64,000 bases of DNA from Microcyclospora pomicola (GCA_002786065.1 NHNY01000003.1:1240001-1304000), one strand, 5' to 3'; positions 43,619 through 55,992 are shown, numbered from the stretch's first letter. Notes: generated by a model not told the origin, from the sequence alone. Translations and numbers: made by a program.

Positions 43619-44923
43619 TGTTGATTGCGATGGAGGGTTGGCGATGGAGGGAGTGAGGCTGGTGGTGTGGATGAGAGCAATGCACAAACTGAGCGGAAGG
43701 ATGCAGAGGGCGAGAGAGGCGCGGGTAGATGTAGACAGGGGAAGGTTTTATGGTTGTCGCGCTGCAGCAGAAAGTTGGCGAAGTTGATGCCGTTGACTGG
43801 TCACCGTTGCGGAAGCAATTTCAAGTGCGGCCGGTCGGCAGTGATGTCACATGCGATTCGCATTTCTGAGCGAGACTCGGCCCGCCCGCAAGCGTTGAGT
43901 TTAAGCAACACCTTACTGCAAGAATGACGCACCAACTCGTCCATCCAGGATTCGTTCACTTTTCATTACTTCACTTTTCTTCACTTCAGTCGCGGCAATG
44001 ATCATGCATCCCGCAGATCTTGGCCATGGTTGACGCATCTTCGGCATCTGTGGCAGTGCCTCGTCGTCGTCACACAACCTGACGCGTTTGTCACTATGAA
44101 TTCGCTCGGACGATCCTCGATTGAATCCATGATGTTGACCACACCTCACATACGAAACCTATATGATGAGAGATACCGAAGGAGCACGACCATCGCATTT
44201 GCGGATGAGATGGACGCATGATCGTCCCTCGTCCATAGCAGAGGACCGCCGTTATAGGGCACGGAGCAGTACGGTGCTGAGGTAGCGGGTGAATACTAAT
44301 CACGCTTCTCCAGCTTCGATCTTGACACCATTTACGCCATCCTTCCAAAGCACAGCCACCCACTGCCACGAATCCACGACTAGCAGCTCATCGGCGCAGG
44401 GTCGGCGGCACATCAACTGGGTTCGCTTCTGCTCGAGCGGCATGATTGACCATTGGAGGGCGATCTTGGCTGGAGCTAGTTCCCTGACGCGTATGTGGCG
44501 CCCCTACCAACATACATCAGAACATGTCCCGTGACGACAAATTGATCGTCTTCGATGCTACGTAATTGCGTGGCATACGTCAACTGCACTACTTCGCCTT
44601 GGTTTCCAAGTACGACATCTTGGACAGCCTAACAAGTTGCGCGCATGTCACATCAATGAGCGATCCAAGGATGGGATTGCCTTGGCATTTCCCTCGACAT
44701 GGTGGAAGCAATTCGTGGTGGCAGAGGTGCCACTCCTTGCGCTGCGCTCTGCACTTTACCTGTCACCTCACAAACATGACCTCGCGTTTTCCCGTGTTCT
44801 ACCCATCGTCAACATCGAGGTCACTGAAACAAGGTCTTGGTTGCGTGAAAACGACACCGACTCACTCGCATTCGTTCGACGTTTCAGCGCAACACAGTAT
44901 GCATGTTCAAGCTCTTCATACGT
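43619..44923. other. Intergenic, MARVEL-like gene to dehydrogenase
   Basis: 1305 bp holding the MARVEL-like promoter and the dehydrogenase 3' flank. Open frames at 44566-45089 are shadows of the dehydrogenase or anonymous. No gene supported. Confidence 0.5.
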
Positions 44924-46394
44924 CTATATCCGCCCCGACGACCGCACAATGATCTTGACTTGCGAATCTTTATCCCGGATCAGACTCTTGAATCCTTCCT
45001 CCACCACATCCTCCAACCCTATCCTCTTCGTGATCATCTGCCGGCACATGTCCAGTCTGCCGTCGGAGATGGCCTGGATCACCTCCTGAAAATCTCCCTT
45101 CACAAACGTCGCCACCCCCAGATACTTCTTCTCGCGAAACACCAGATCGTTGGGTGAGAGCGAACATGGCTTTTCCCAGATCGCGATGTTGACGTGTGTT
45201 CCGCGTGCCCGCAAGGCGAGGATCGCAGCATCTAAACCTGCTTGCACCCCGGCCGCATCGAAGCACACGTCCACTCCACGTCCACCCGTCAGTTCCTTGC
45301 ACCGCGCGACAATATCATCTTTCGTCGGGTCCAACACCACATGCGCTCCGAAGTCCTTTGCGTATTGCTTCCGCATTGATGACAGTTCTGATACAATGAT
45401 CTGTTTTGCGCCGCGCGCTCGAAGGGCTTGGATAACGGCCAGCCCGATCGGTCCTCCCCCAAGAATCAGCACAGAGTGGCTCGGGATAAAGGGCGATGCA
45501 TTCACTGCATGCCAGCCAACCGCTAGAGGCTCAACCAAAGCGGCGACATCGAGCGGCACGTTGTCGGGAAGTTGATGCACGGCGTACTCGGGCACGACGA
45601 TGTGTTCGGACAACCCACCGCCCCATCCTGAGCAGGCTCCCTGTCAGCGTGACGTCTCAAGAAGACCAGAGACGCATCTCACGCACCGCTCAAGCCTAGA
45701 AAACCGTTCTTGTCGCAGCAGTTGATCAGCCCCTCCTGACACGCCCCGCAGTCGCCATCGTATAATATCTGCGTCCAGCAGTGCGTCAATATACATCCTT
45801 TCTCATTCCCCTCCCCCAAATTGAGGCATAGGTATTCCCGCGATTGGCAAAGAGGGAGACATACTGGCTGCACACAGACCCTGTCACCCACACTGAACTT
45901 CGCGTCCACGCCCTCGCCCAGCTCTTCAATCACCCCACTGAACTCATGTCCCAGTGTCAACGGCACCGTCTCCCCTGTAATCGGATGCGGTGTATGTGAC
46001 GGGCAGAGCGAAGGCCCACCAAGGTATTCGTGTAGATCGGTGCCTATACCACGCGCATAACTTCTCAGCCTCATGTTCGACCATATACGCATCTCCCCAG
46101 CCTCTTCAGCATCTCTCCCCTCAAGCAAACAACGGATGGCCTTTCCCGAACAGCCTGGCCTGAATCTCATATAACAAAGGGAACCATGTCCGCCGCATAC
46201 GCACCGCAAATCCCACACCACGCCGGCGCAATCTTGATCTGTCCCTTGCCGCACCCGGCGATCGGGATCTCTTCGTACCGCAGATCTTCCTTGCCGTGGA
46301 ACCGCACGGCTTTCATGTACCCTGGCGCAGTGGAGGAGGCGGTGGGCAGCTGGTTCGAGACCACGTGGTCGCCGTCTTGCGTCGTGGCGGGCAT
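44924..46394 (-). CDS. Zinc alcohol dehydrogenase, butanediol/sorbitol type
   Basis: Exons 46394-46205, 46043-45865, 45768-45687 and 45627-44924 give 384 residues. Medium-chain dehydrogenase closest to (R,R)-2,3-butanediol and sorbitol/threonine dehydrogenases. Motifs are catalytic zinc CGICGTDLHEY (formed only after splicing intron 1), GHEFSGV, the lobe-zinc loop DGDCGACQEGLINCCDK, and Rossmann GGGPIGLAVIQALRARGA. An intron of 96 bp after VCVQP is required; reading through it would insert a Cys-rich segment absent from the family. The N-terminal 25 residues are polar and family-specific; a second Met at MKAVRFHG is an alternative start. Likely cytosolic, interconverting acetoin and butanediol or oxidising a sugar alcohol; the substrate is not decidable from sequence. 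Confidence 0.87.
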
Positions 46395-48175
46395 GGTGGG
46401 GAAGGGATAGAGCGGCTGTGGGGGAGGTGATCGTGTGGTTGCTGAGAGAGGGGAGGAAGAGGAGCGCAGGAGATCGAAGAGGGAAAAGGAATGGAAGCAA
46501 GGCACTGAAGCTCGACCTCTATATACCTCATGTACGGTATCTCTTGGTGTCTACCTACTTTATGTTATACCGGCAGCCGAAGCGGCTAATATAAAACAAT
46601 ACTCGCTTCCCTGGCCCCCAGACTTCATACGCACGCAGCACGGCGGATCGCTAGACATACCGCGCATGCATAGCTTTACTGCACCCGATGTTGTAGCTGG
46701 CCGGATACGTGTGCACGAGCACTTGAGTACTGTAGAGTAATGATCATCATCATCAGGCCGCCCATATTTGACCTCTGCAACTGGACAGGAGTCTTTGGGT
46801 CCGGCTAGATGGGGTCTGGTCTGGGTTCGGCGAGCGAGATAGGAACAAACTATGTAGGTATTGCGCGGCTTTCGTCATACCTTATTCTACCGTTCTCGGC
46901 TTTCCGTTGCACGTCTCAGGGAAAGTAGACGAAGCCTTGCGGAATTCTGTACTAGATACTCTACGGCTCGGTAGAACTATGCAGCGTCCTTCTGCGTGGA
47001 ATCCTTCTTGATTTACCTACCAGTCTGTAGGTAGAAGTATGTTCAGGGTCTAAGGCTTCGATTAGGCGACGCTCCAAGGCGGAAATAGAGGGGGAGGGCG
47101 CTACGATGTAACTGCGCCGGGATACTGGATTGGGATATGCCGCGTAGAATAGAAACGATTCACCTACCATGAGAGATGGCATATCTAGGTATGCGATTAT
47201 TTTCTAGAATGCCTTAGTGGTGATCTTACTCGTCACTCCTAGGTACTCTTTCGGGTAGATACTATGCAGACGTTACCTTACCCTATCGCTTTGCTGTGGA
47301 AACATGCCCGGATCGCCTCCAAGCGCGGCGTGATATTCATACAGATTTCCACCTCTTGAATGATCCTGTTTCGATCTATTGCGAAGAAGAACCTAGAGAT
47401 TAAGAGGCACAGAGGACATAAGCTTGCTTCAAGGCGTGTTGTACACGTTCGCAGTGTTGAGAACAGATGAAGCCACTCGGAAACAACCTAGGGGACAGCA
47501 TTGAATGGGCATTCCATAGTGCTGTCCATCCTGCTAGAGGAACAGTTCGTTATAGCAGCTGTAGTATTCACCTTATCTTTCAAATCAGAATGATCTTCGC
47601 TTCGGGAACTTGGAGTACGAGGAGTCTGCTGGAGCAACTCATATGTTACAGTACGTACCTTGGAAGATCACATGCCAAAGTGACTAGGTTACGGTACCTT
47701 TAGTATCAGACAAATGCTGTCCTCTACTACATACCTAGGTAGCACTGCACCCTTCTCTAATCAGATCGTCTTACCTGGCATTACCCTCCTACCTTAAACT
47801 CCGTCCAATATAATCATCGCAGAACGAGTTTCTCTTCTCTTTCGCCTTACGCTTTGCTACCTAGCTAATAGAAAAGTTGCATGCGGCTGATAGTTCTCAA
47901 GATTTCCAGGCCATGCAGGTCTAGACGTGGAGGTGCGGGGTTAGGGTTTCTAACCGAAAACACTTCATTTCAAATCATGGTAAATCTCGTGCTATTCAAA
48001 GATCCTTCCAGCCTGCTTCGTCGACGACTTCGCAAAGCTGGACAGAAATGAATCTGGGGTGAATCAATCGCGTCGTCCGTCCATTTCCCTTCTTCGGGGA
48101 ACATGTATCCGTCCAAAAATCTCAAGCTATCCACCATCTCTCTCTCTCTCACACACACACACATTCTCACATAAT
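46395..48175. other. 1.8-kb intergenic region
   Basis: Promoter of the butanediol-type dehydrogenase at its left and the HsbA-like 3' flank at its right. The middle (46.5-47.9 kb) has many CCTAGGTA-like palindromic hexamers/octamers, e.g. near 47215-47245 and 47730, and several short open frames without domains. No AT shift, no inverted-repeat ends, no gene supported. Confidence 0.45.
48137..48162. repeat. (TC)n(AC)n compound microsatellite
   Basis: Seven TC then six AC units, 13 bp beyond the HsbA-like stop codon (minus-strand gene), so probably in its 3' UTR. Confidence 0.9.
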
Positions 48176-48697
48176 CTAAGAGAAGGCGGAAATGGCGTCG
48201 ACGAAGTTGGCGTCGACGGTCTCGTTGACGCGCTTGCCCTCGGGCTGCTGGGCGGCGGGAGCCTTGGTGACAAGGATGCCGCCGAGCTTGGCGGTGGACT
48301 CGCGGAGGTCCTTGAGGTCGCCGAGGGTGGTGCTCTGCAGGTTGGAGGCGGCGAGCTTGTCCTTCTTGCCCTTGAGGGCGGTCATGCAGGCCTGGATGTT
48401 CTTCTCGAGCGTCTCCTGGATGTAGGCGATGATGGCCTTGGCTTCCTCCTCGGTCACGACCTCGCTGGCCTCGGCGTCGGTGATGGCGTTCTTGATGTCC
48501 TGGCCGAGCGCGGCCTCCTGGTTGGAGATGCTGGCGGCGGCGAGCAGGCCGCCCTCGTATTTGTTGACGATCTCGACCAGCTTGACGGTCGAGGCGTTGA
48601 TGGTCTCGAGGTTTTGCTGGGTGGAGGCGGCGTCGCGCGAGGTCATGGCCGCCTTGGCCGAGGCGGCGTACTGGGCGAATTTGCTGAGGCGGAGCAT
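48176..48697 (-). CDS. HsbA-like (hydrophobic surface-binding) protein without signal peptide
   Basis: 173 residues, no intron. The helical domain at about residues 30-150 matches the HsbA/cell-wall galactomannoprotein family. It has the IVNKYEGG loop with alternating Val/Leu before it, AAALGQDIKNAITDAE-like helix content and the TEEEAKAIIAYIQETLEKNI segment ending before LKGKKDKL. Family members are normally secreted, coat hydrophobic surfaces or bind lipids, and begin with a cleavable signal. Here the N-terminus (MLRLSKFAQYAASAKAAMTS) is amphipathic and basic rather than hydrophobic, so it could instead be a mitochondrial presequence or the protein could be cytosolic. No upstream exon that would add a signal peptide is apparent. 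Very high GC and strong codon bias suggest high expression. Confidence 0.8.
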   Translation of the reverse strand: MLRLSKFAQYAASAKAAMTSRDAASTQQNLETINASTVKLVEIVNKYEGGLLAAASISNQEAALGQDIKNAITDAEASEVVTEEEAKAIIAYIQETLEKNIQACMTALKGKKDKLAASNLQSTTLGDLKDLRESTAKLGGILVTKAPAAQQPEGKRVNETVDANFVDAISAFS

Positions 48698-49932
48698 GGT
48701 GATGGTGGTGGTGGTGGTGGATGTGTTGGTGGTTGTTGTGGGATGGTGGGGGTTGGTTTGAGCTGGGTGAATGCGATACCAAGGAGAGGGAGAAGGGATT
48801 GTTTATAAGGAACGGTGTGGAAGATCTGGTACTGCTCTGTCTTCGCTCACCCTCCACCTTATTGCTAGCTCCGACCCACCAGGCAGCTGCTTACAGGGGC
48901 CCCACCACCAATCACAACGACCAGAGTACCTCGGCGTTGGCTCAATGGCAGTGTTGCGAGCATTGGAACAACATCCGTCCCAAGCCTGGCGATTGCTGTT
49001 CGGGGCAAGATCGATGCATCTCGAGAGATTATGGCGGCGCAAGACTGCACAGCCTCACGATGGTGGAGTGATTAATCTGGCAGCCTGGCGGTTGTTCCAA
49101 GGGGGATGTGGGGTGGAGGGGAAAGAGGGCTACGATTTGGAGCCAACATTGTCAGGCATCCATGAAACAGTGAGGCTGTGCATGTTTTGAGTACCTAAAC
49201 GTTCCGAAGAACGTCTCGGAATGATACAGCTGAGAACCTCGGTGTTGATATCTTGCAACATCATATAGGAGTAACACCAGGGACAAGGCTGATCTGGTGC
49301 AATTTCCACTTCGAAGCAGGACGATGGTGGGTGTCAGGGTGTCGAAGTCATGTGCGTGGTGGGGTGGGGTTGCTTTCACGTGCAAGCCTGATCCAATACT
49401 CACGTGATAGTCTCTGCTCGAAGCCAGCCCCGCGGACGTCACTTCACTTGGCCACTTCAAGACGCTCGCGAGCTTGCAGTGACGAGACTTTCGCTCATTT
49501 CTACCCTTCCTTATCGTCATCAATGATGCAGAGCCGCAGAAGTCCGGTGACCACGTGGCGATTGCACGCTTGAGACACCCCGCCGGCGTCTGAGCGGCAG
49601 GAAGCTCTCGTTGGACTGCTGCTCAAGGCCTGATGAGGTCGCCAATTGTGGGATTGTCGACGATGTGATTGGAGATTGCAATGCCCCAGACGTGTAGTCT
49701 GCGTGCTTGTATGTAGCTACCGGCCCGGTCGTCTCGATCTCGTGCATGAATATTATGTACGCAAGGATGAGGTCACCTCTGTTCCGGCTACATCGATTTT
49801 GTTGTGGGGCATCCAGCTCGTCGACATTTAAAGTCAACACTTGAGGCATTGCCCTTCATCCTCCTGCTCATCTTCCACTACACCCTACCAAATCACCACT
49901 TTCTCACTATCAACAATATACCAACCGCAAAG
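48698..49932. promoter_or_regulatory. Divergent promoter region, HsbA-like and NADP alcohol dehydrogenase
   Basis: 1235 bp between two outward-transcribed genes. Open frames here (e.g. 48771-49190) have no domain. It probably holds both promoters and leaders. A pyrimidine-rich leader (TCCTCCTGCTCATCTTCCAC) precedes the dehydrogenase ATG. Confidence 0.5.
48699..48720. repeat. GGT trinucleotide run in the HsbA-like leader
   Basis: Seven to eight GGT units (ACC on the sense strand) directly upstream of the ATG at 48697. Confidence 0.85.
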
Positions 49933-51149
49933 ATGGTCTACCCAGATACCGCCGAGGGCTTTATGATCAGCGACCAGAAGGACTGGAAGAACTTCAAGAA
50001 GCAAGAGTTCAAGCTCAAGCCATTCGAGGACCGCGACATTGACATTGCCATTGACGCTTGTGGTGTCTGTGGTTCTGATGTTCACGTAAGTCATCATCAT
50101 CTCCAACACTTCAATACCCCCTTGCTGACGGATCTCCCCTCCAGACCATCACTGGCGGCTGGGGCGACTGCCCGCTTCCCATCTGTGTTGGTCACGAAGT
50201 CATTGGCCGCGCGATCAAGGTCGGCTCAGCAGTCAAGACCATCAAAGTCGGTGACCGTGTCGGTGTCGGTGCCCAGATCCAGGCCGATTTGACCTGCAAC
50301 AACTGCAAGGCCGATCAAGAGAACTACTGCCCGAACTCGGTCGACACCTACGGTGCACCATACAAAGATGGTACCATCGCTCAGGGTGGTTACGCCTCGC
50401 ACATCCGCGCCCACGAATACTTCACCTTCAAGATCCCCGACAACATTGAGACCAACGTTGCTGCACCCATGATGTGTGCCGGTCTGACCGTGTACTCTCC
50501 GCTGGTCCGTCTCGGTTGCGGTCCAGGCAAGAAGGTTGGTATTGTCGGCGTGGGCGGTCTCGGTCACTTTGCCGTCATGTGGGCCGTCGCTCTTGGTGCC
50601 GAAGTCTATGTGATGTCCCACAGCCCCGACAAGGAGAAGGATGTAAAGGCCATGGGCGCTCACCACTTCATCAACACCACCGAGGAGAAATGGTACGAGC
50701 CGTTGGCCTTCACACTCGACTTCATTGTCAACGCCGCCGACGCCACCCACAAGTTCAACCTGCCCGTAAGTTGTCAGCCCAAACCATTGAGATCTGCCTC
50801 ATAGGCTATGCAGTCGAGATACTAACCATGCTCACAGAACTACCTCTCCACCCTGAAAGTGATGGGACGTTTCCACTGCGTCGGTCTCGGCGACCAGCCT
50901 CTGCCCCAGCTCATGGCGCAAGACTTCGCGCCTAACGGCACCTACATCGGCGCCTCGCACATCGGTAACCGTCCCGAGATGCTTGCCATGTTGGACCTTG
51001 CCAGCAAGCAGAATATCAAAACTTGGGTTGAAGAGGTCCCCATCAGCGAGGAGGGATGCGCCAAGACCGTGGCAGGTGTGCACGACAACAAAGTGCGGTA
51101 CCGTTACGTGTTGACCAACTTCGACGCTGCATTCGGCAAGCGTGAATAG
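49933..51149 (+). CDS. NADP-type alcohol dehydrogenase (Adh6/cinnamyl-alcohol type)
   Basis: Exons 49933-50085, 50145-50765 and 50838-51149 give 361 residues. Zinc medium-chain dehydrogenase of the Adh6/Adh7 group, reducing medium-chain and aromatic aldehydes with NADPH. Motifs are catalytic zinc CGVCGSDVH and GHEVIG, then GVGGLGHFAVMWAVALGAEV and PLVRLGCGPGKKVGIVG, which are diagnostic for this group. The structural-zinc loop reads DLTCNNCKADQENYC: the first ligand position holds Asp, not Cys, which I believe recurs in fungal members. Introns are short and in phase. The ATG after AACCGCAAAG gives the usual MVYPDTAEGF opening of fungal homologues. Probably cytosolic, with roles in fusel-alcohol formation or aldehyde detoxification. 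Confidence 0.92.
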
Positions 51150-51934
51150 ATGGAGATTATGCCCTGACACGACATTGACCCTTTATGATGATCAGGATGA
51201 CGATGGTGGATGCAAACAAACCTACACAGCGATGGCGATTAGGAGTGCTGAATAGTTGTTGGGGTGGGTGAAGTTAGCTTTTCCTATGTGTTGATACGAT
51301 ATTTGCTTTCACTTTAGCATGTATTCACGATCATGTTCATGAACCTCGATTGTGTTAACATTGGCCATGTAAGGTCATTATTACTCGACTCATCATACTG
51401 TCTCGTTGACAGTGAAGTCATTCCAAGGACTACAGATTTCGGCGGAGTGATTTAACACGAATGTCTGCGTGGGTAATTTGGCAGCACCGTATCTCTTTTC
51501 GACCACAACATCCAGTAACGATTGGCTTAAGGTCTTTGACAACGTGAGGTACACGACTCATCAATGGCAGAGTTGGCATATCATTGTGATCACAGTGTCA
51601 TGGCTTTGGCGGTGAGCAACACAGCGCAGACTCGCAGCAAATCGAAAACAAGACAGCTTCCAGACTAGCGAGCAGCGAGGTGAGACTTTATGTTCAACGA
51701 GAATCGAATATATACCTGTACTCAATGCATGAAGGCGCAATGCTGTATGTGATCATGTAGTAGACCACCTGTTGAGCACAGCCAATTGCTGACCTGAGAA
51801 ACACCTCGGCTGCTTCCGACGACCCATTCTCACATGTCAGCTCCACCGTCGACGCCGGACCACCTTTCCACTCCAGCGATCGCGTCGACGTTCCACCACG
51901 CCGCCGTCTTTGGAGACGGACCTCCATCGTCGCC
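51150..51934. other. Intergenic before the peroxisomal ABC transporter
   Basis: 785 bp; 3' flank of the dehydrogenase and promoter of the transporter. No other feature recognised. Confidence 0.55.
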
Positions 51935-54153
51935 ATGTCGACCGTCCGCGCGCCCGTGGCCATCTCCAACCGGACGGCCAAAACGCTGCTCAAGGACCTG
52001 ACCGCGCTCTACAGCCAGAACCGCACCAACCTCTCCCGCACCCTCTACCTCGCCGTCTTCCTCACCCTCATCTCGCGCATCCGCAAGGCCATCAAGGACC
52101 AGAAAGTCGCGGCGGCGCGCGACGCGGAGGTCCGGCGGCAGGGCCCCGTCGCGGATGGCGAGGGCAAGAGGCAGAAGGTCGAGCTCAACCGCGAGTTCTT
52201 CCGCAACCTGGGCCGCTTGTTGCGGATCTGTATCCCGGGATGGAGGAGCCGTGAGGCACGCCTGATCGCGAGCCATTCGGTGTTTCTGGTGATGCGCACG
52301 CTGATCAGCAAGTATGTGGCCGAGCTGGACGGTCGCATCGTCAGCTCGCTGGTGCAGGGGAAGGGCAAGGCGTTCCTCAAGGGTTTGGTGTGGTGGATGA
52401 TCGTGGCGGTGCCCGCGACGTTCACGAACTCCATGGTAAGTCTTTCGTTGTTGGTGCCGTACTGGGTTGCAGACCGGTCGTTGACTTTAGATTGCAGCTC
52501 GAATACCACGAAACCACCCTGTCTCTCGCATATCGCACACGCTTGACCAAGAACATCCACAACCAATACCTGAACGATATGACTTTCTACAAACTCTCGG
52601 CTCTGGATGATCGGATCAAGAATGCGGATCAGTTGATTGCGGTCGACGTCAGCAAATTCTCCAACAGCCTGGCCAAACTGTACTCCAATCTTGCTAAGCC
52701 TACACTGGATTTGGTGATTTACAACTGGAGCTTGAGCAGAACGGTGGGCGGGGAAGGTCTGATCGCTATGAGTGTGCTAGTGCAGCTGAGCTCCATGTTC
52801 ATGCGCGCGCTGTCACCGCCGTTCGGGTTTTACGTCGCAGAAGAGCAACGCTTGGAAGGCGAGTTCCGCTTCCAGCATTCACGCTTGATCGACTACAGCG
52901 AAGAAGTCGCGCTCTACGATGGCCACGAAGCGGAAAAGGACACGCTCGACAAGGGATATTTCACGCTGATCAAACATGTTAACCGCACATTGCGAAGACG
53001 ATTCTACCACAATACCTTGGAGGACTTCGTCATTAAATACTTCTGGGGTGCGCTTGGTCTAGGACTGTGCTCGGTTCCGGTGTTCTTCAAGGTCCCTGGC
53101 ATGGAAATGGGTTCGGGCGGAACGGGCGACCGTACAGAGAGCTTCATCACAAACCGCCGACTCCTATTATCGTCCAGCGACGCTTTCGGTCGCCTGACTT
53201 CCTCATACAAAGATCTCTCCCAGCTCGCCGGCTACACAAGTCGAGTAAGCATGCTGCTGGACGTCATATCGGATCTGCAGCGAGGGCACTTCGAAAAAGC
53301 ATTGGTGTCTTCTGCTTCAATCGATTCGAATGCTTCTGTTCTTGCTGGTCGTGGCGAGCTTGAGGAAGGCGAAGACATTGAGTTCTTAGATGTGCCGATT
53401 GTGTCGCCCAATGGTGACATCCTGGTCAAAGCATTATCATTCCACATCCGACGTGGCGACCATCTTCTGATTGTGGGACCGAATGGATGCGGAAAGAGCA
53501 GTCTCTTCCGTATCCTGGGCGGGCTATGGCCAGTGTATGGTGGTAAAGTGCGCAAACCACCCAGCGAAGACATCTTCTACATTCCGCAGCGGCCGTACCT
53601 CAGCAAAGGCACCTTACGCCAACAGATCCTATACCCCGATAATCTGCTTGACATGCGCGCGAAAGGCGTCACCGACCGCGATCTTGCACGCATCCTCCAG
53701 TCTCTCGGCATCGAGTACCTCCTGACCGAAGGCGGTACTTCGTCCAGTGGCAAGACTCATCGCGGCACTGGCCTAGACGCCGAAGAAGAGTGGCAGACCA
53801 AGCTCTCCATGGGCGACCAGCAACGCATCGCCGCCGCCCGCCTCTTCTACCACGCCCCGCAATACGCGATCCTCGACGAGTGCACCAGCTCGCTGACGCC
53901 CGATGTCGAGAAGACCATGTACAACGAGGCCAAGAACCTCGGCATCACGCTGATGACCGTCTCGCACCGCCGCAGCCTGTGGCGCTACCACGGCTGGATC
54001 TTGCAGTTCGACGGCCAGGGCGGACATGTCTTCACCCAGCTGGATGCGGATGAGCGGTTGCGACTGGAGGACGAGAAGGATGAGTTGGACATCAAGCTGC
54101 GAGCGGTCGATGGGTGGCAGAAGCGGGTTGCGGAGCTGGAGGCGGGTGGATAG
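51935..54153 (+). CDS. pxa2: Peroxisomal fatty-acyl-CoA half ABC transporter (ABCD, Pxa2-like)
   Basis: Exons 51935-52435 and 52498-54153 give 718 residues. Half-size exporter-fold transporter of the ABCD family; with a partner it moves long-chain acyl-CoA into peroxisomes for beta-oxidation. The N-terminal membrane half (about residues 20-400) contains the family segment LEYHETTLSLAYRTRLTKNI right after the intron and LDDRIKNADQLIAVDV (the ABCD-specific EAA-like loop follows). The nucleotide-binding half has Walker A GPNGCGKSS near 493, IPQRPYLSKGTLR as Q-loop, signature LSMGDQQR near 602 (canonical LSGGEQQR) and Walker B YAILDECTSS near 623, then SHRRSLW as H-loop. Length is close to ABCD half transporters. 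Upstream of a PTS1-bearing crotonase gene on the same strand. A Pxa1/Pxa2 distinction needs a tree. Confidence 0.9.
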
Positions 54154-55992
54154 ACAGAGTAGATGGTGTGACGAATACGATGTGTCTTCACGATCTGTGC
54201 GTCCATATTCTCCTGCTGGTGCTGCTGCTGATGTGTCGGCAAGCGTCGAGTCTTGCTGCTGTTCGCACTGCTGTAGCACTCGTTGCGGATGGAAACGTGG
54301 TGACTACCACACAGCCACGGACAGCCTCGATTTCGCACTTAGGTCCCGTCGATGGCTGGAACTGTCTCAGCAGCTCATTCACCACTGCGACCTGCAAGTC
54401 ATCCCCTGCCGGCGTCCAGCAGACAAATCCGCATACCCCTGCTACGATCCCAATTCACATGCCCCATCACAAGCTTCCTCGAGCGACTGTGCCTCCCATT
54501 TACGACGATCGCCACCTCCATTCACCAACCTCCATTCACCATTCGCAACGCACATGCCGCCATTCCACGTACTTCCAAGCCCCAACCCCAGCACGTGTCT
54601 CGTCTGTCATGTGTCGACCATCCGCGCTATTTAGTGGGCATGTGACTGGTAGTCTGTAGCATTAGGTATATATATATATATATCAGTCCCGCTGTATCAA
54701 CAACTCGTTCCTCTCCTCCTTCTTCCTCCCATCCTTCCTTCTTTACTATACCAGCGGCGCCATCATGCCCAACACCCTTGTTTTCGGCGTTCAGAAGCCG
54801 GCAAGAACCAGAATAACAAGAATAACTACAAAAACAGTCCAGATTACATTGGACGGATACTAATCGATACATTACGATTAAGCAATCGACTCGAGACAGG
54901 GATGATCAAGCACGAAATCGAGGGCGGATTATGATCGACTTTCTCGAGGATTAGATCGAGGATTACGTCGAAGATTACGATGAAGATAGATGGGGTGGGT
55001 GGATTATTGTGCCCATTCATCTGTCGAGGTTTAGCAAACTCAATTATAAGTGAGTAGTGAGTTGGATCCTCTTCGCCTTGCCCTCCGAGACTTAGAAGCC
55101 CTTTCCAAGTCTTCAAATCCCTAAAACATTCCCCTTTCCCTTCCCCTTGCTCTCGAGCCGATTGCTCCACCTACTAGGTGGCCTCGCTAACGCAGACTGC
55201 CCTTTCCCCCAAGCCTAACCTAGCGTCCAATCGTCAAACTCAAGCGTACGAAGCTTGTCAAGAGAAGTGTGGATGATAATTCCAACGATGCAGGGAGAGG
55301 GTAGCAGGGGCAACGAATTGCAGGTACTGGCGCATGCGAGGATATGTAAGACGATGAGTCTTGGGATGAGAGAGCTGTGTGGAGTGCAGAGGGGTGCTTT
55401 CAAACGTGTGGTCGCCTGGACAGGATGGGGTCGAACGATTCAAGAAGGGCGAAGTTATCGCAGTTCACGCAAGCTATCAGAGCAATGCCGATCGTAAGGG
55501 ATCTTCATATCGAATTTCAGTCCGTCGCCGCTCCATGTGTCTCTAGGCGATTTGAAGTATGTAATGCAGGACTACTGTGGTCGTCGTTGATAGAGAAGAT
55601 GCATGAAAGCTTCATTTGATCGACAGGAAGCTTGCAGTTTGATAAGGCTGCATTACGCAAAGCATAGAAGTGCAAGGCTCCTAGATATAGCCAGATTACA
55701 CCGTACCTCCAGGCATCAAATAAATCAGACAGCGTCCTCCGCTCTGTACCACAGAAATGCTGATATGTGTTGAAGAACAATTTTTGTGAAGTAAGTATGT
55801 ACTTACATCACATGAAGTCGACGGCTGTGACCTTCCAACGTTCGACCTCGGCCCATGCAACATGTCAACGCTCTCTAAGCCAAGCACATTGCACCTAGCC
55901 GTCGATTGTAAGTCGCGATCATCTAATAATACTTGTCGTAATATCTCTTGTCCAAACAACTTTATCAATATCTAGAAGAACCGTAGAGCATC
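54154..55992. other. 1.8-kb intergenic region
   Basis: Between two same-strand peroxisomal genes. Several open frames without domains. The stretch 54720-55010 carries repeated GAGGATTA/GAAGATTA units on the plus strand. No gene or RNA supported. Confidence 0.45.
54667..54683. repeat. TA dinucleotide microsatellite
   Basis: Eight TA units, downstream of the ABC transporter. Confidence 0.9.

Noticed and set aside
43625-43927. 100-codon plus-strand frame upstream of the MARVEL-like gene
   Set aside because: Lies in the promoter and leader of the opposite gene, lacks domains and begins without an ATG.
44924-45613. Alternative-frame proteins opposite the butanediol-type dehydrogenase
   Set aside because: They mirror a strongly supported coding exon and show no domain.
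12518-51149. The three zinc dehydrogenases as parts of one metabolic cluster
   Set aside because: They belong to different subfamilies, are 33 and 3.5 kb apart on differing strands and have unrelated genes between them.
54114-54659. Plus-strand frames after the ABC transporter stop
   Set aside because: Ser/Pro/His-rich translations in several overlapping frames, as expected of 3' flank; no gene structure.
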